Under the pieces are notes generated by a model. That model did not search any database. It had not been told where the DNA came from and was given only the letters and a program-made list of their open reading frames with translations. A stretch of 64,000 nt of DNA from Streptomyces sp. WMMB303. GTDB lineage: Bacteria > Actinomycetota > Actinomycetes > Streptomycetales > Streptomycetaceae. Of the stretch, positions 1-8,238 are shown in pieces. Where the stretch lies: assembly GCF_029351045.1 (NCBI RefSeq), contig NZ_JARKIN010000001.1, positions 1 to 64,000 of the forward strand. The letters run 5' to 3'. The position numbers and the translations under genes are program-made. The stretch's first letter is position 1. Every line of letters begins with the position of its first letter.

Positions 1-232
1 ATCCGGACAACTCGCGCGAATCGAGGGCGTACAGGATGGCGATCTTCACTTCCTCCGACTCATGAACTGATTCCACGCGAGCAGCGAGATCAGCCAAAAT
101 GGGATCGGCTGCGAGCGTGGAATGCTTCTGGTCAAGGATCGCGGACACCTCGCGGAATCCATTGACAAGCGCTTCGTAGAGCGCCGATTCAGGCATTGTG
201 GTGCTCTCTATTCCCTCAGGCGGTTGACTCAT
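1..232 (-). CDS. unknown protein, N-terminal part (cut by window edge)
   Basis: The minus strand reads open from an ATG at 232 to the window edge, giving 77 residues starting MSQPPEGIESTTMPES. The frame is rich in Glu, Ala and Leu, looks helical, and contains a run ALYEALVNGFREVSAIL. A second ATG at 196 (MPESALYEAL) is the more likely start: a purine stretch AGAGAG lies about 7 bases upstream, whereas nothing like a ribosome site precedes 232. I do not recognise the family. Codon use is less GC-biased than in the genes right of 20 kb, in keeping with an accessory origin. Confidence 0.55.
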   Translation of the reverse strand, partial: MSQPPEGIESTTMPESALYEALVNGFREVSAILDQKHSTLAADPILADLAARVESVHESEEVKIAILYALDSRELSG

Positions 233-329
233 TGAGCCACATAAATTACCACCGCTCCTTGCGGCACCAGTAACGGCAGATGTGATCCCACGCCGTCCTG
301 GCCAGGGCGGCGCAGCAATGCAGCGGGGG

Positions 330-450
330 TCACACCGTGAGGCTCGCGCGGATCAGGTTGTGGTCCGAGAGTCCGCCCACCCTCTCGGCTGCGGCGCTGC
401 TGACACCAGCACCGCGCACGACCACATGGTCGATCCACTGTGACGCCGAG
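330..450 (-). pseudogene. C-terminal relic of an endonuclease/exonuclease/phosphatase (EEP) family protein
   Basis: Read on the minus strand, the frame ending at the TGA at 330-332 gives SQWIDHVVVRG and then VGGLSDHNLIRASLTV. The Ser-Asp-His motif close to the C-terminus is the hallmark of the EEP (DNase I/AP endonuclease/sphingomyelinase-like) fold, in which this Asp-His pair is part of the active site. Nothing further upstream in any frame restores the rest of the ~280-residue domain, so this is a tail fragment. The identification rests on this one motif and its correct position at the protein end. Confidence 0.55.
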
Positions 451-982
451 CCTGATGTGTGCGGCCGTGTCGGCAGGGAGCCGTACGAAGCTCTCCCCGC
501 TCGTCCAGGGCCAGCAACCGAGCAACAGCGCTTGGCCGGTCCACACCGACCGAGCGCTCCACGGCATCCGCGGAGCCGACGCCCTCCTGCCTACCCACCC
601 GCCTGCCCTCCGACGTCCCTCGCCGTCCGGAAGCAGGCTCTCCAGCCCAACCACCACGCAAGCCAACACGCCGAGCTCGATCACCTCGACGAATGACATC
701 AGCAACATCGACGCCACTTGCTTCAGAAGGGGGTCTACACGCTCAGCGCCTGTCTTCATCGAGATTCGGCGGCAGCCTTCAGCGTCAACTCGGCATCTGA
801 TCTTCAGCGCACCGCAGCCGCCAAACAGCACCCCGCCAGACCCCGCGGCCACAAGCCGCACTGAAACCCTCACGCCGAACCACTGAAAACCAAACGCCAA
901 ACATCAGCTGGACCGTCAAAAAGGCTGCTGTTTTCTCGTGGTAAGCGACGGGAATCACCCGCTTACCACGGTCACCCCGCAC
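451..982. other. no recognisable gene
   Basis: About 530 bases with overlapping open frames on both strands but no family I recognise. A minus-strand stretch near 640-759 encodes a hydrophobic run (VASMLLMSFVEVIELGVLA), which could be the remains of a membrane protein, but no ribosome site precedes it and it runs straight into the EEP relic in another frame. Confidence 0.3.
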
Positions 983-1273
983 TTACCCCGCCAGTGCGGG
1001 CGGTGAATTCAGGGCGAGTCGCCTTCCCAATCCCACAACCGGGGGATCGGCAGGGCGGGGCCCGTACAGCACGCGGCCTCCAGGGCCGAACCGGCCGATC
1101 TCGGTGATGAGGGCCGCGCCCTCAGCCAGTTCCTGCGTGTCCCAGCCGGTCACGTCCAGGAGTAGCCCGTCCAACGGCCGGCCCACCAACTCGCGGTAGT
1201 CGTGGCCGGGGCGGGCGTAGGGGTGGGGGTCATCGTGCTCACTGCCGTAGACCCGCCGCCGCGGCTCAGTCAT
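983..1273 (-). CDS. conserved hypothetical protein, 96 aa
   Basis: The ATG at 1273 starts MTEPRRRVYGSEHDD, followed by HDYRELVGRPLDGLLLDVTG and a Gly-rich segment RFGPGGRVLYGPRP. The frame is open further upstream, but that part has poor codon use; a GGGAG stretch about 10 bases before the ATG supports the internal start. I recall similar short proteins in Streptomyces mobile regions without a known function (family memory, not a search). It lies between the EEP relic and the ATPase/transposase module and is read in the same direction. Confidence 0.5.
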   Translation of the reverse strand: MTEPRRRVYGSEHDDPHPYARPGHDYRELVGRPLDGLLLDVTGWDTQELAEGAALITEIGRFGPGGRVLYGPRPADPPVVGLGRRLALNSPPALAG

Positions 1274-1471
1274 GCCCGCCAGGCTCCCACCCGGCACCGA
1301 CCACGGTGGCCGGCCCCGCCTACACGCACGACACGTCATCGACCAGGCAAACGACACCACCTGCCACTCCCAACGACAGGCCCGGACACAGAAACCACAG
1401 GTCAGCCACCCGACGTCCGAGGCCACCTCATGACGCATCCAACGCCAGAACAACGACGCCCATCACCAGGT

Positions 1472-2237
1472 TCAGCCGAGTCTGCTGAAAGCCCAGCGAA
1501 GTACCTCCTGATCAGGTTTGTCCCGCCCGGTTCGTTGGAGGGCTGTGAGGGTGTGGGCTGTGAGTCGGGCCCAGTTGCGGAAGTTGCCGTGTGTTGCGTG
1601 GCGATCGGCGTAGGCGATGTCCTCGGGATCGGTCTTGCTCCAGACGGGGTGGTTACAGCGGGATGACCTGTTGGACTTCCGCCACTGTGAGCTTTTTGAG
1701 GTGCTGCCAGATGAAGATGCGGGAGGAGAGCATTGGTTCTTTCCGCAGCACGCTGTGCGCGCCCTCGCCTCCGGCGAAAATGATCGCGATCTGCGTATAG
1801 GGGTTGTCCCAGGCGAACCGGAAGTACTCGAAGGTTTCCTGATTGAGCCATTGCGCTTCGTCGACGACGAGTGTGCGCGGCTGCGAAGCGAGAGAGTCCA
1901 GCAGGAGTCGGTCGAATTCGGACGGGTGGCGCGGGGGGTCTCCTGGCAGGCCGAGCGCGGCGAAGAGTTCGTGCCGTACCGCGCGGGCAGTGGGACGGGC
2001 GCGGAAGGTGATCCTGCAGACTTCCTCACCCTGAGCGGCTTGGAGTTCGCGCAGGCAGACATTGGCAGCGAGGGTCTTGCCGACACCGGCCGGACCGTGG
2101 AGGCACATCATCGCCCTGGCCTCGATCGTGTCAGCGATGTTCTCCCTGGCAGCCAGCAGGGCGCGGGTGGTCACGACCGCAGCGTCGGGGAGCTGTGTGT
2201 AGTGGTCGGTCTCCCGTGGGGGCAGCTGGCTGGTCAT
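1472..2237 (-). pseudogene. TniB/TnsC-like AAA+ transposition ATPase, broken by one extra base
   Basis: The first 194 residues read MTSQLPPRETDHYTQLP, with a Walker A motif GPAGVGKT at residues 48-55 and a Walker B strand TLVVDEAQ at 122-129, as in the ATPases that serve Mu/Tn7/Tn5053-type transposases. The frame hits TAA at about 1655. Removing a single A there lets it continue as IPLYHPVWSKTDPEDIAYAD and then GNFRNWARLTAHTL to a TGA at 1472, restoring a C-terminal helical domain of about 60 residues. The same C-terminal domain occurs in the second ATPase at 3989. The gene overlaps the transposase by four bases (ATGA), so the two were translationally coupled. Confidence 0.8.
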
Positions 2238-3925
2238 CGCTCCTCTTCCCTGCTGAGTTTGGCGTTGTGTGTGGGGTGCAGGCCGGGTGGGGTGTTCCAG
2301 TCCTGGGGTGGTGGTGCGGGCGGGATGAGGTCGGGGAGGGCGAGAGCGGCCATGTCACCGTGGGCTGCTGTTTCGAGTTCTTGGTCGGCTTCAGCTGCAG
2401 TCACGGCGCCCAGGCGCTGCGGTGGTGTGGGGGTGGTGGCGGGGGCGAAGCGCTGCCGGCGCAGGGCTTGTGCCTTCTTGGTCTCCTCGCGCAGGCGTCG
2501 GGCCCGCGCTGTGCGGGCGCGCCGCAGAGCGTCGAGCTGTTCGGGGGTGGCGGCATCGGCGAGATGGGCGGAGCCGAGGTGGTTGCCGGCGGGGTCGAAG
2601 ATCTCGATCTCGTGATCGTGGTGGGGCATGTAGCGGATGCGGACGCTGCGTCCAGCCTGCCCGGCCATCCACGCGCCGATGTAGTCACGGCCCCTCCAGC
2701 GCACCCCGTGACTGGTCAGCTTCCGCGTCCGACCGTCATCCTCCAGCATCAGCCCCCACAGGGCGGCTTCGGGGAGATCGGAGAGGGGCGTGGGATCGCT
2801 CTGCCAAGCTTCGATGGGGGTCTGGCCGACCAGGGCGTCGGGCCGGTGCTCGGTGTTCCACCACGTCGTCCAGGCCAGGACCTCGGCGGTGAGCTCGGTG
2901 AAAGACAGGGGAAGGGGCTCATCGGGGTCGGCAGGCTTCTTCCTGCCGTGCCGGGGTGCAGGGATGGTGGTGTGGCCGGGCAGGGCGGCGAAGAGCATGC
3001 GGTCGGCCGAGCGGTTGAGGTTTTCCACCGTGCCTTTCAGGTGCGGGCTGTAGGCGGGCAGGTCATCGACCCTGGCGCCGAGGGTGCCGAATACGCCCAG
3101 GACCGTCCGGGAGAGGAAGTCCTTGCCCCTGTCGATACGCACCGCTTCGGGAACGCCGCCCGCCGGGCCGTACGGGCCGCTGCGCAGGATCGCGGCGCGC
3201 AGCGCGGCCAGGATCGAGGCACGGGAAGGCTGACCGGGTGTGACAGCGGTACCGGTGATGGTCTTGGTCGCGACATCGATGAACCACGTCACCCACGGCC
3301 GTACAAGCTCCCCGCCGGCATCCACCAGGAGCGGCGCCTGGACGTGGTCGGCCTCCCAGGTGTGGTTGCGCCACAGCCGGGGCCGCTTGCCGAACACGTC
3401 ATGGGCGCGGGCCGCCTCCGGGCCGCGGGCCAGGCCGGCGCGTTCACCGGCGGTCAGGTCGCGGCGCACCGCACGGAGGAACGTCGAGAGCGACGGCACC
3501 GGATCCAGCACCGGTACCGCCTGGTCTGGTGCCCCTCCCGGAACAGCGGGGGCAGGCTCTCCTGCTGCTTCCCGGGCGCGGGCTGCCAATTGCCGGTGGA
3601 CCGCAGACGCGTTCCCCTTCCAGTACGCCAGCAGCACCCGGACTTCGGGCATGACCTCGAACCGGTCGCCCGTTCTGCGGCCCGGCCGGGCCGCTGTGCC
3701 GGGGTCGGCTTCGGCTTGTGCGAGCCACCGCCACACCGTCCGCTCCGAGACCCCCAGACACTCCCCCGCCAGCCGCACATGCCCCCGGGAGAGTCGGCCC
3801 TGCCCCCGCAGCCGGAGCAGCTGCTGCACAGCGGGGCCACGCAGCGTGGTCAGTCCGGGGCCCTCCAGCACCGGTGCGGGCACATGCAGCGGCGTGGGAG
3901 CTTTTACTTGGGGTGCGCTGCTCAT
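2234..3925 (-). CDS. Mu/Tn7-type DDE transposase (TniA-like), 563 aa
   Basis: This protein would cut and join transposon ends. A helix-turn-helix near residues 50-70 (SERTVWRWLAQ) is followed by an integrase core in which I place the catalytic triad at Asp193 (WEADHVQ), Asp265 (VRIDRGKDF) and Glu301 (HLKGTVENLN), with normal spacing. A C-terminal Mu-type beta-barrel segment (GVRWRGRDYIG) and a basic coiled tail follow. Length fits TniA relatives. AGGAG lies 9 bases before the ATG at 3925. The stop overlaps the start of the ATPase at 2237. It is the only intact member of the three-gene module, so the module is probably no longer mobile by itself. Confidence 0.85.
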   Translation of the reverse strand: MSSAPQVKAPTPLHVPAPVLEGPGLTTLRGPAVQQLLRLRGQGRLSRGHVRLAGECLGVSERTVWRWLAQAEADPGTAARPGRRTGDRFEVMPEVRVLLAYWKGNASAVHRQLAARAREAAGEPAPAVPGGAPDQAVPVLDPVPSLSTFLRAVRRDLTAGERAGLARGPEAARAHDVFGKRPRLWRNHTWEADHVQAPLLVDAGGELVRPWVTWFIDVATKTITGTAVTPGQPSRASILAALRAAILRSGPYGPAGGVPEAVRIDRGKDFLSRTVLGVFGTLGARVDDLPAYSPHLKGTVENLNRSADRMLFAALPGHTTIPAPRHGRKKPADPDEPLPLSFTELTAEVLAWTTWWNTEHRPDALVGQTPIEAWQSDPTPLSDLPEAALWGLMLEDDGRTRKLTSHGVRWRGRDYIGAWMAGQAGRSVRIRYMPHHDHEIEIFDPAGNHLGSAHLADAATPEQLDALRRARTARARRLREETKKAQALRRQRFAPATTPTPPQRLGAVTAAEADQELETAAHGDMAALALPDLIPPAPPPQDWNTPPGLHPTHNAKLSREEER

Positions 3926-3988
3926 GGGACGGGCTCCTGTTGTCCTGTGCTCATCGTCTTCCTCCCTCCCATTCCGTGCCGCTGGCCG

Positions 3989-4974
3989 TCACAAATAGGG
4001 GCCCAGTCGTGCGCAGGCCTGCTCGAGCAAGGAACGGTCCGCCCCTGGATGCTGGCTGCGTTTGGTGAGGGCGTAGAGGTGAGAGGTGATCTTCGCCCAG
4101 GTACGGAAATTGCCCCGCGCCACCGTGGCATCAGCCCACTCCACGTCCGCCGGCTGGGTGCCTTCCCACACGTCATGGAACAGAGTCAGTGTCTTGGTGA
4201 GCTGGTCCGGCTCCATGCCGGTCACCTGGTGCCAGGTCAACACTCTGGAACGCAGCGCTGGCGCCCGCGCGATCACACGCTCCGCGCCCGCCCCGCACAG
4301 CAGCAACGCGGCGGCCGTTCCCGGCTCGTCCCACAGCAGCCGCAGATACAGTAGTCCAGCAACGGCGGAGACAACCGCTGCGCGTCATCGAGGAAGACCA
4401 CACCTGGCTGCCGCAGCGTCTCTGTCAGGGCACGGTCGGCCGCTTGGGCGCGGTGGGCCAGAGAAGCCGCGGAAAGTCCGCATGCCTCCAGTAGGGAGGC
4501 GCGCATCTGGGGCATGCCCGGCTTCACCCCGACCACCGCCCGCCAGACCGGTATCCGTGAGGGCAGCAGATGCAGCGCTTGCTGCACCGCCACCGTCTTG
4601 CCCACCCCCGGCTCCCCGAACACACACCCGATCCCCCGCGCCGCCGCCGTATGCCCGACCGCCTCCACCACCTGGGCCACCGCGCCAGTCGAGACCACGC
4701 GCGCCCCGGGCACGAACAGCCGCACCCCGCCACGCGAAGCGGGGTGAGTGCTGTTCTCGTCCGGGACGGCCGCAGCAGGCTGCGGTGGTTCGGCGTCGAC
4801 CACCGGCACACCCTCTCCCGGACGCTGCAGCTTCAGCTCGGCCAGGACCCGGTCATACCGCTCGGGCTCCACCCGGGCCCGCGAGGCCACGGCCGACTCA
4901 AGCGGGCGGCCCGCGCGCAGATCCCGCCTCACCGTGCGGTGCAACGTACCAGGTTGCGGACCTGTTTGCCCCAC
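3989..4974 (-). pseudogene. second TnsC/TniB-like AAA+ ATPase, frameshifted
   Basis: From a GTG at 4974 the frame holds Walker A GEPGVGKT (residues 120-127) and Walker B VVFLDDAQ (192-199). Near 4345 it slips: LLDY is followed in this frame by CICGCC, while the next frame gives YLRLLWDEPGTAAALLLCG and then VARGNFRTWAKITSHLYALT to a TAA-type stop at 3989. One small indel therefore split the gene. The C-terminal part is homologous to that of the ATPase at 1472. The N-terminal part (TLHRTVRRDLRAG) resembles a stretch of the neighbouring transposase (AVRRDLTAG), so it may carry the remnant of another transposase gene cut by the IS at 5045. Confidence 0.7.
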
Positions 4975-5057
4975 TCCCGCAGCACATGCTCGACACTCTG
5001 CCAGGACTTCCAGGTCTGCATCGTGCCGCCAGGCTGCGCACGCTCACTGAGCTGTTT

Positions 5058-5830
5058 TCATCCTCGGTTTGAGCAGGTCAGGTGCAGGGTGAGGGCGGCT
5101 TGGGCGAGGGCGGTGATGCGGGTGGTGGAGCATCGGAGTTTGCGCAGGAGTCGCCAGGTCTTGAGGGTGGCCATGGCCTGTTCGACGAGTGCGCGGATCT
5201 TCGCGTGCGAGCGGTTGTGCGCTTTCTGGCCTCGCGGAGAGCGTCTACCAGCGCCCCGAGTAGGGCACGCGTATGGTGCCGCCGGCGCCCCGGTGAGCCT
5301 TGTCGGCCCAGCAGTTCACACCGGTTTCGGCCAGGGCGTCGATGATGCCGTGGGTGCGTGCGGCCTTGATGTCGTGGACGGCGCCGGGCAGGGCGGGTGA
5401 GGCCCACAGCAGTCGCCCCGCCGGATCGGCGATGACCTGCACGTTCATGCCGTGTTTCTTGTGTTTCCCAGAGTAGTAGGGCCGGTCGGCGGCGATTGCG
5501 GTCGATCGGCAGCAGCGTGCCGTCGAGCATCACGAACGCCTTGATGGAGGCGGTCTTCACCACTTCGGCGAGGGTCGGCGTGAGGGCGGCCAGGACGTCG
5601 ATAGCCTCGTTGATGTACCGGTAGGCGGTGGTGGTTCCGACACCGAAGCCGGCCGCGAGCTGGGCGTAGGTGTGACCGCACTGCAAGTGCGCGAGCACCA
5701 GCAGGGCCTGCCGCCGGGCGGACAGCCGCCTCCATCGTGTCCCCATCTCGCGGCGCCGGGCGCGAAGGCGGGCGGAGAGGTAGCGCAGGGTCGAGGTGGA
5801 CACATCGACGCCGGACGGGTGGACAAGCAC
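5058..5830 (-). pseudogene. IS5-family (IS112-like group) transposase, at least two frameshifts
   Basis: From GTG at 5830 the frame reads VLVHPSGVDVSTSTLRYL, a helix-turn-helix segment (HTYAQLAAGFGVGTTTAYRY) and the DDE start VMLDGTLLPIDR. At about 5490 an extra base breaks it; the next frame continues YYSGKHKKHGMNVQVIADP and ALPGAVHDIKAARTHGI to a stop near 5245. A third frame gives AHNRSHAKIRALVEQAM and KTWRLLRKLRCSTTRI to a TGA at 5058. All parts of an ordinary ~260-residue transposase are present in order, so the gene decayed recently by small indels. A programmed shift would not explain the second break and the internal stop. Confidence 0.85.
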
Positions 5831-5892
5831 GCGGAAGCTCCTGGCGGACAGGCGATCTTGGTCGTGAACCCGTCCACCAGGAGCTTCTTCAC
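5830..5892 (-). repeat. short leader sequence shared with 42297-42360
   Basis: The 63 bases before the transposase start begin GTGAAGAAG on the minus strand and encode VKKLLVDGFTTKIACPPGAS. A diverged copy in the same orientation lies at 42297-42360 (VKKCSTGGFTIKPARTPGAS). The coding-like similarity and shared GTGAAGAAG start suggest both descend from the 5' leader of the same type of IS. Confidence 0.5.
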
Positions 5893-5998
5893 GTCCGGAC
5901 ACCGCCCCTACAGCCCAACTAGGCACCCGCCGTATCAGGTTGGAAACACCTCAATGTCCGGGATGTTGGAAGAGTTCGGGGTGATTGTGCGTGGGCGA

Positions 5999-6250
5999 CT
6001 ACGGTACTAGGGCCCACAGTTCGTACCAAGTATCCCCGTTACGGTCGTAGGAGCGGCAGTCGATTCCGTATACGGGCGGATGCTGCTGTGCCCACTTGGC
6101 GCCGGCCTTCTGGCACGATGCCACGCTCGGGTGGACGGAGCCGAGGAACGCCCATCGTGCCGGGACCGAGGCATCGGCGGCTGTGGGCACCAGGGCGGTC
6201 GCGACTGCGGTGGCGACGGTGGCAACGGCAAGTCCGATTCTGCGCTTCAT
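5999..6250 (-). CDS. small secreted protein, 83 aa
   Basis: The ATG at 6250 has GGAGGG 7 bases upstream. The product opens with a signal peptide (MKRRIGLAVATVATAVATAL, cleavage expected near ADA-S). The mature part of about 55 residues has two Cys (ASCQKAGAKWAQ and YGIDCRSYDR) that could form a disulfide, and ends GDTWYELWALVP. Similar short exported proteins are common in Streptomyces; their function is unknown. It lies just outside the IS5 element and is intact. Confidence 0.75.
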   Translation of the reverse strand: MKRRIGLAVATVATAVATALVPTAADASVPARWAFLGSVHPSVASCQKAGAKWAQQHPPVYGIDCRSYDRNGDTWYELWALVP

Positions 6251-6585
6251 GCTTGTCCCTCCCTCTTTGGAACGGCCACGCAGGATTGTCCCGGCATGCC
6301 CGAAGAGCCCACAAGAGGGCCCGTCGGCGCAGGCGCACCCGGGCTCGTGGGGCACCGCGCATAGGCTCGTCGGACCGGTGGGCACGCACCTCGAAGGAGT
6401 TGATGGCGCTGTGCGGCCCCCGGGCCAGCGGGCGCCGCTTTGCCGACGAGGAAGCAGTAGGCGAACTCGGAGTCGTCTCGCTCGGCATCGAGCAGGAGAT
6501 CCGCGCGGCGCATCCACTTCGACAGGCCGGGCCTACCTCGTCGATGATGGCTTGCTTGGGCACCGTCATCGACGGGGTTTCAGTT
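6251..6585. other. degraded coding fragments, minus strand
   Basis: Three minus-strand frames carry pieces that join into a plausible reading (MTVPKQAIIDEV, then WMRRADLLLDAERDDSEFAY, then PHSAINSFEVRAHRSDEPM), switching frames twice. No family recognised. This resembles a small gene ruined by indels rather than non-coding DNA. Confidence 0.35.
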
Positions 6586-6882
6586 CTATCCTCTGCTCGG
6601 GCGACGTGCCCAAGCAGCGGCTGCGGACAGGGTTGTGGGCACCAGCACGAGGAGGGACCAGGAGAGCCGAGTGTTCTGTTTTCCCACGCAATCGTTGAGC
6701 ACCTGATGCCTCCAGACGCCATCATCGATAGCGCTCGCGTTGTCATCGGCACTGAGATTCAGCACAGGTCGGCATTCTCCGTCACGTAGTGCCGAATCGG
6801 GTGGGCTCAGCAGCAGCCATAAGAGCAGTACGAGACCAGCCGCAGCGATGATCAGAAACCGATTTTGCTGACGCTTCCTCAT
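6586..6882 (-). CDS. small membrane-anchored hypothetical protein, 98 aa
   Basis: The ATG at 6882 follows AGGA at about -9. The N-terminus is MRKRQQNRF plus one strong membrane segment (LIIAAAGLVLLLWLLLS), then an exported region with two Cys (DGECRPVLNLSADDN and LNDCVGKQN). A second hydrophobic stretch near the end (WSLLVLVPTTLSAAAAWA) suggests two membrane passes with a ~45-residue outside loop. The frame is open far upstream without coding character. No family recognised. Confidence 0.6.
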   Translation of the reverse strand: MRKRQQNRFLIIAAAGLVLLLWLLLSPPDSALRDGECRPVLNLSADDNASAIDDGVWRHQVLNDCVGKQNTRLSWSLLVLVPTTLSAAAAWARRPSRG

Positions 6883-7605
6883 GGCGGAAATCCTATCGCC
6901 AGGCTGCGTAGATTCCGGAGGACGTTCGGGCCCGCCCTGACGAGGCCCGCGGGGCACAGCTCGCGACCCTCCACACAGGGCTGCCGAAGGCACCGCCGCA
7001 GCCCGCGAATTGGTGAGAAGGGTCAGGAGGCTTAGGGCCGCGGCCACAGCCAGCAGGCTGACCACGCGGCGGTGTCGGGGAAACCGCGGGCGGAGGAGAG
7101 GGCTTCGCTTCCTGCGTGCGGGCATGGAAGGAGAGGAGGCTGACGGCGTCGGGGGCGTTAGATTCGCCTCTTCCCCCTGCAGGAGTCCCACCCCTATAGG
7201 GGTGCAGGGCCTGACGGTGACCACCGGCACCAGACGACGGAACGTCAATCGTGGCGGCGTTGACCCGAGATGCACCGAGGCCGCCGTGTCGCACGACGAG
7301 CAGGATGTCCGCCTGCTCCGTGCTCTCTCGGGTCGGTGGCGCTGACCGGCCCTCAGCTCCCACCGCTGGAACGCGCCTACGGGCAGCGGCCAGCGCGCAC
7401 GACTGCATTGGGCGGCGTTGCAGCAGGCCAGGACCACAAGGGTCGGAGATGACGACCGGGGAGCAGGGGTGCGGATGGGACAAGCGGACGGCGCCGGCTC
7501 CCCCACCGCAGCCGCCCCGGCCCGGGCAGGGGTGTCGCCGCGCCCGGGAGTGAGCCAGGGCTGCGGAGCAGGCGGACACGGCAGGCCGACTGAGCTGACG
7601 CTGTC
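6883..7605. other. no supported gene in ~720 bases
   Basis: The only suggestive stretch is minus-strand 6885-7125, with a basic start (MPARRKRSPLLRPRF) and a hydrophobic segment (VVSLLAVAAALSLLTLL) in frame with the gene at 6586. It has no ribosome site and Arg/Pro-rich flanks, so it may be a decayed paralogue of that gene. Nothing recognised in the rest. Confidence 0.3.
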
Positions 7606-8046
7606 GTGATGGACGACGGCGCACAGCAGACGGCCCGTAGCCGGGTGGAGAAGGCCGTGCTCTACATGGAAACGCTCAGGGCCCGCATGGAACCGGAGGC
7701 GTTTCAGGCGCTGGCCGAAGCCGTGCAGGGCACTGTGGTGTGTCTGGCGCAGGGCCGGGACGGTGTCTTCGGCTCCGAGGACAATCCGGCCTTCACCAAG
7801 GACGTCCAACGCGAGTACGCCACCGTGGCGGCGATCCTGGGCACCGGGCGCCTGGACCACCGCTGGGTGGAGGTCCCCTGCGCGGACGGCCAGCCCGGCT
7901 ACGCCCTGGTCGATGCCGAGACTGCCGCAGACCCCGCGAAGCTGGAGCAGGTCCGCGCGGGCATGGCCCGCTGGCTGGAGGCGCGGGACGCCACGGACGC
8001 GGAACTGGGCGGCATCGCCCGCGCCAGCGGCATCGATCCCGACTGA
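7606..8046 (+). CDS. conserved hypothetical protein, ~145 aa
   Basis: The frame starts GTG-ATG at 7606/7609 and reads DDGAQQTARSRVEKAVLY, then helical segments MEPEAFQALAEAVQGTV and LGTGRLDHRWVEVPCADGQ. It ends DAELGGIARASGIDPD. It is a soluble acidic protein with no motif I know. Codon use is clean, and it stands alone in plus orientation among minus-strand relics, so I take it as a real gene of unknown function. Confidence 0.6.
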   Translation: MMDDGAQQTARSRVEKAVLYMETLRARMEPEAFQALAEAVQGTVVCLAQGRDGVFGSEDNPAFTKDVQREYATVAAILGTGRLDHRWVEVPCADGQPGYALVDAETAADPAKLEQVRAGMARWLEARDATDAELGGIARASGIDPD

Positions 8047-8238
8047 ACCCGCGCCATCCTCGTACTGCTCGCGCTGGGCTGCGAGAAAGCACCGCAGCGC
8101 CGTTGCTCGGTGTGGTGCAGGCTCTGAACTTAGCGGAGAGCCTGGGGGCGCGGCCGTGCACGCTGTGCGTGTGCGCTCAGGAGCTGACGTCACTGGTGAG
8201 CGGTTTCGATCACGTCAGGGGCTCCTGGACTGCCGTGG

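Larger units (their letters stand above)
5045..5956 (-). mobile_element. IS5-family insertion sequence, degenerate
   Basis: The ends are imperfect 19-bp inverted repeats: CACTGAGCTGTTTTCATCC at 5045-5063 against the complement of 5938-5956, 15 of 19 bases matching. They bracket one transposase gene. I see no convincing target duplication beside them. The element sits just upstream of the second ATPase and may have truncated that gene or one before it. Confidence 0.75.

Noticed and set aside
229..900. 223-residue minus open frame
   Set aside because: It crosses the EEP relic in a different frame, has no ribosome site and mixed codon character.
2195..4354. Very long open frame on the plus strand across the transposase
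   Set aside because: It is the antisense shadow of the transposase and ATPase genes, which have clear motifs. Long shadows are normal at this GC content.
1472..4974. CRISPR-associated or Tn7-like targeting system
   Set aside because: No Cas gene, repeat array or TniQ/TnsD-like protein is visible near the transposase.
5058..5830. Programmed frameshifting in the IS5 transposase
   Set aside because: A second break and an internal stop further down make plain decay the simpler reading.
6586..8193. 535-residue minus frame
   Set aside because: Only the last 98 residues have a ribosome site and coding character; the rest overlaps the real plus gene at 7606.
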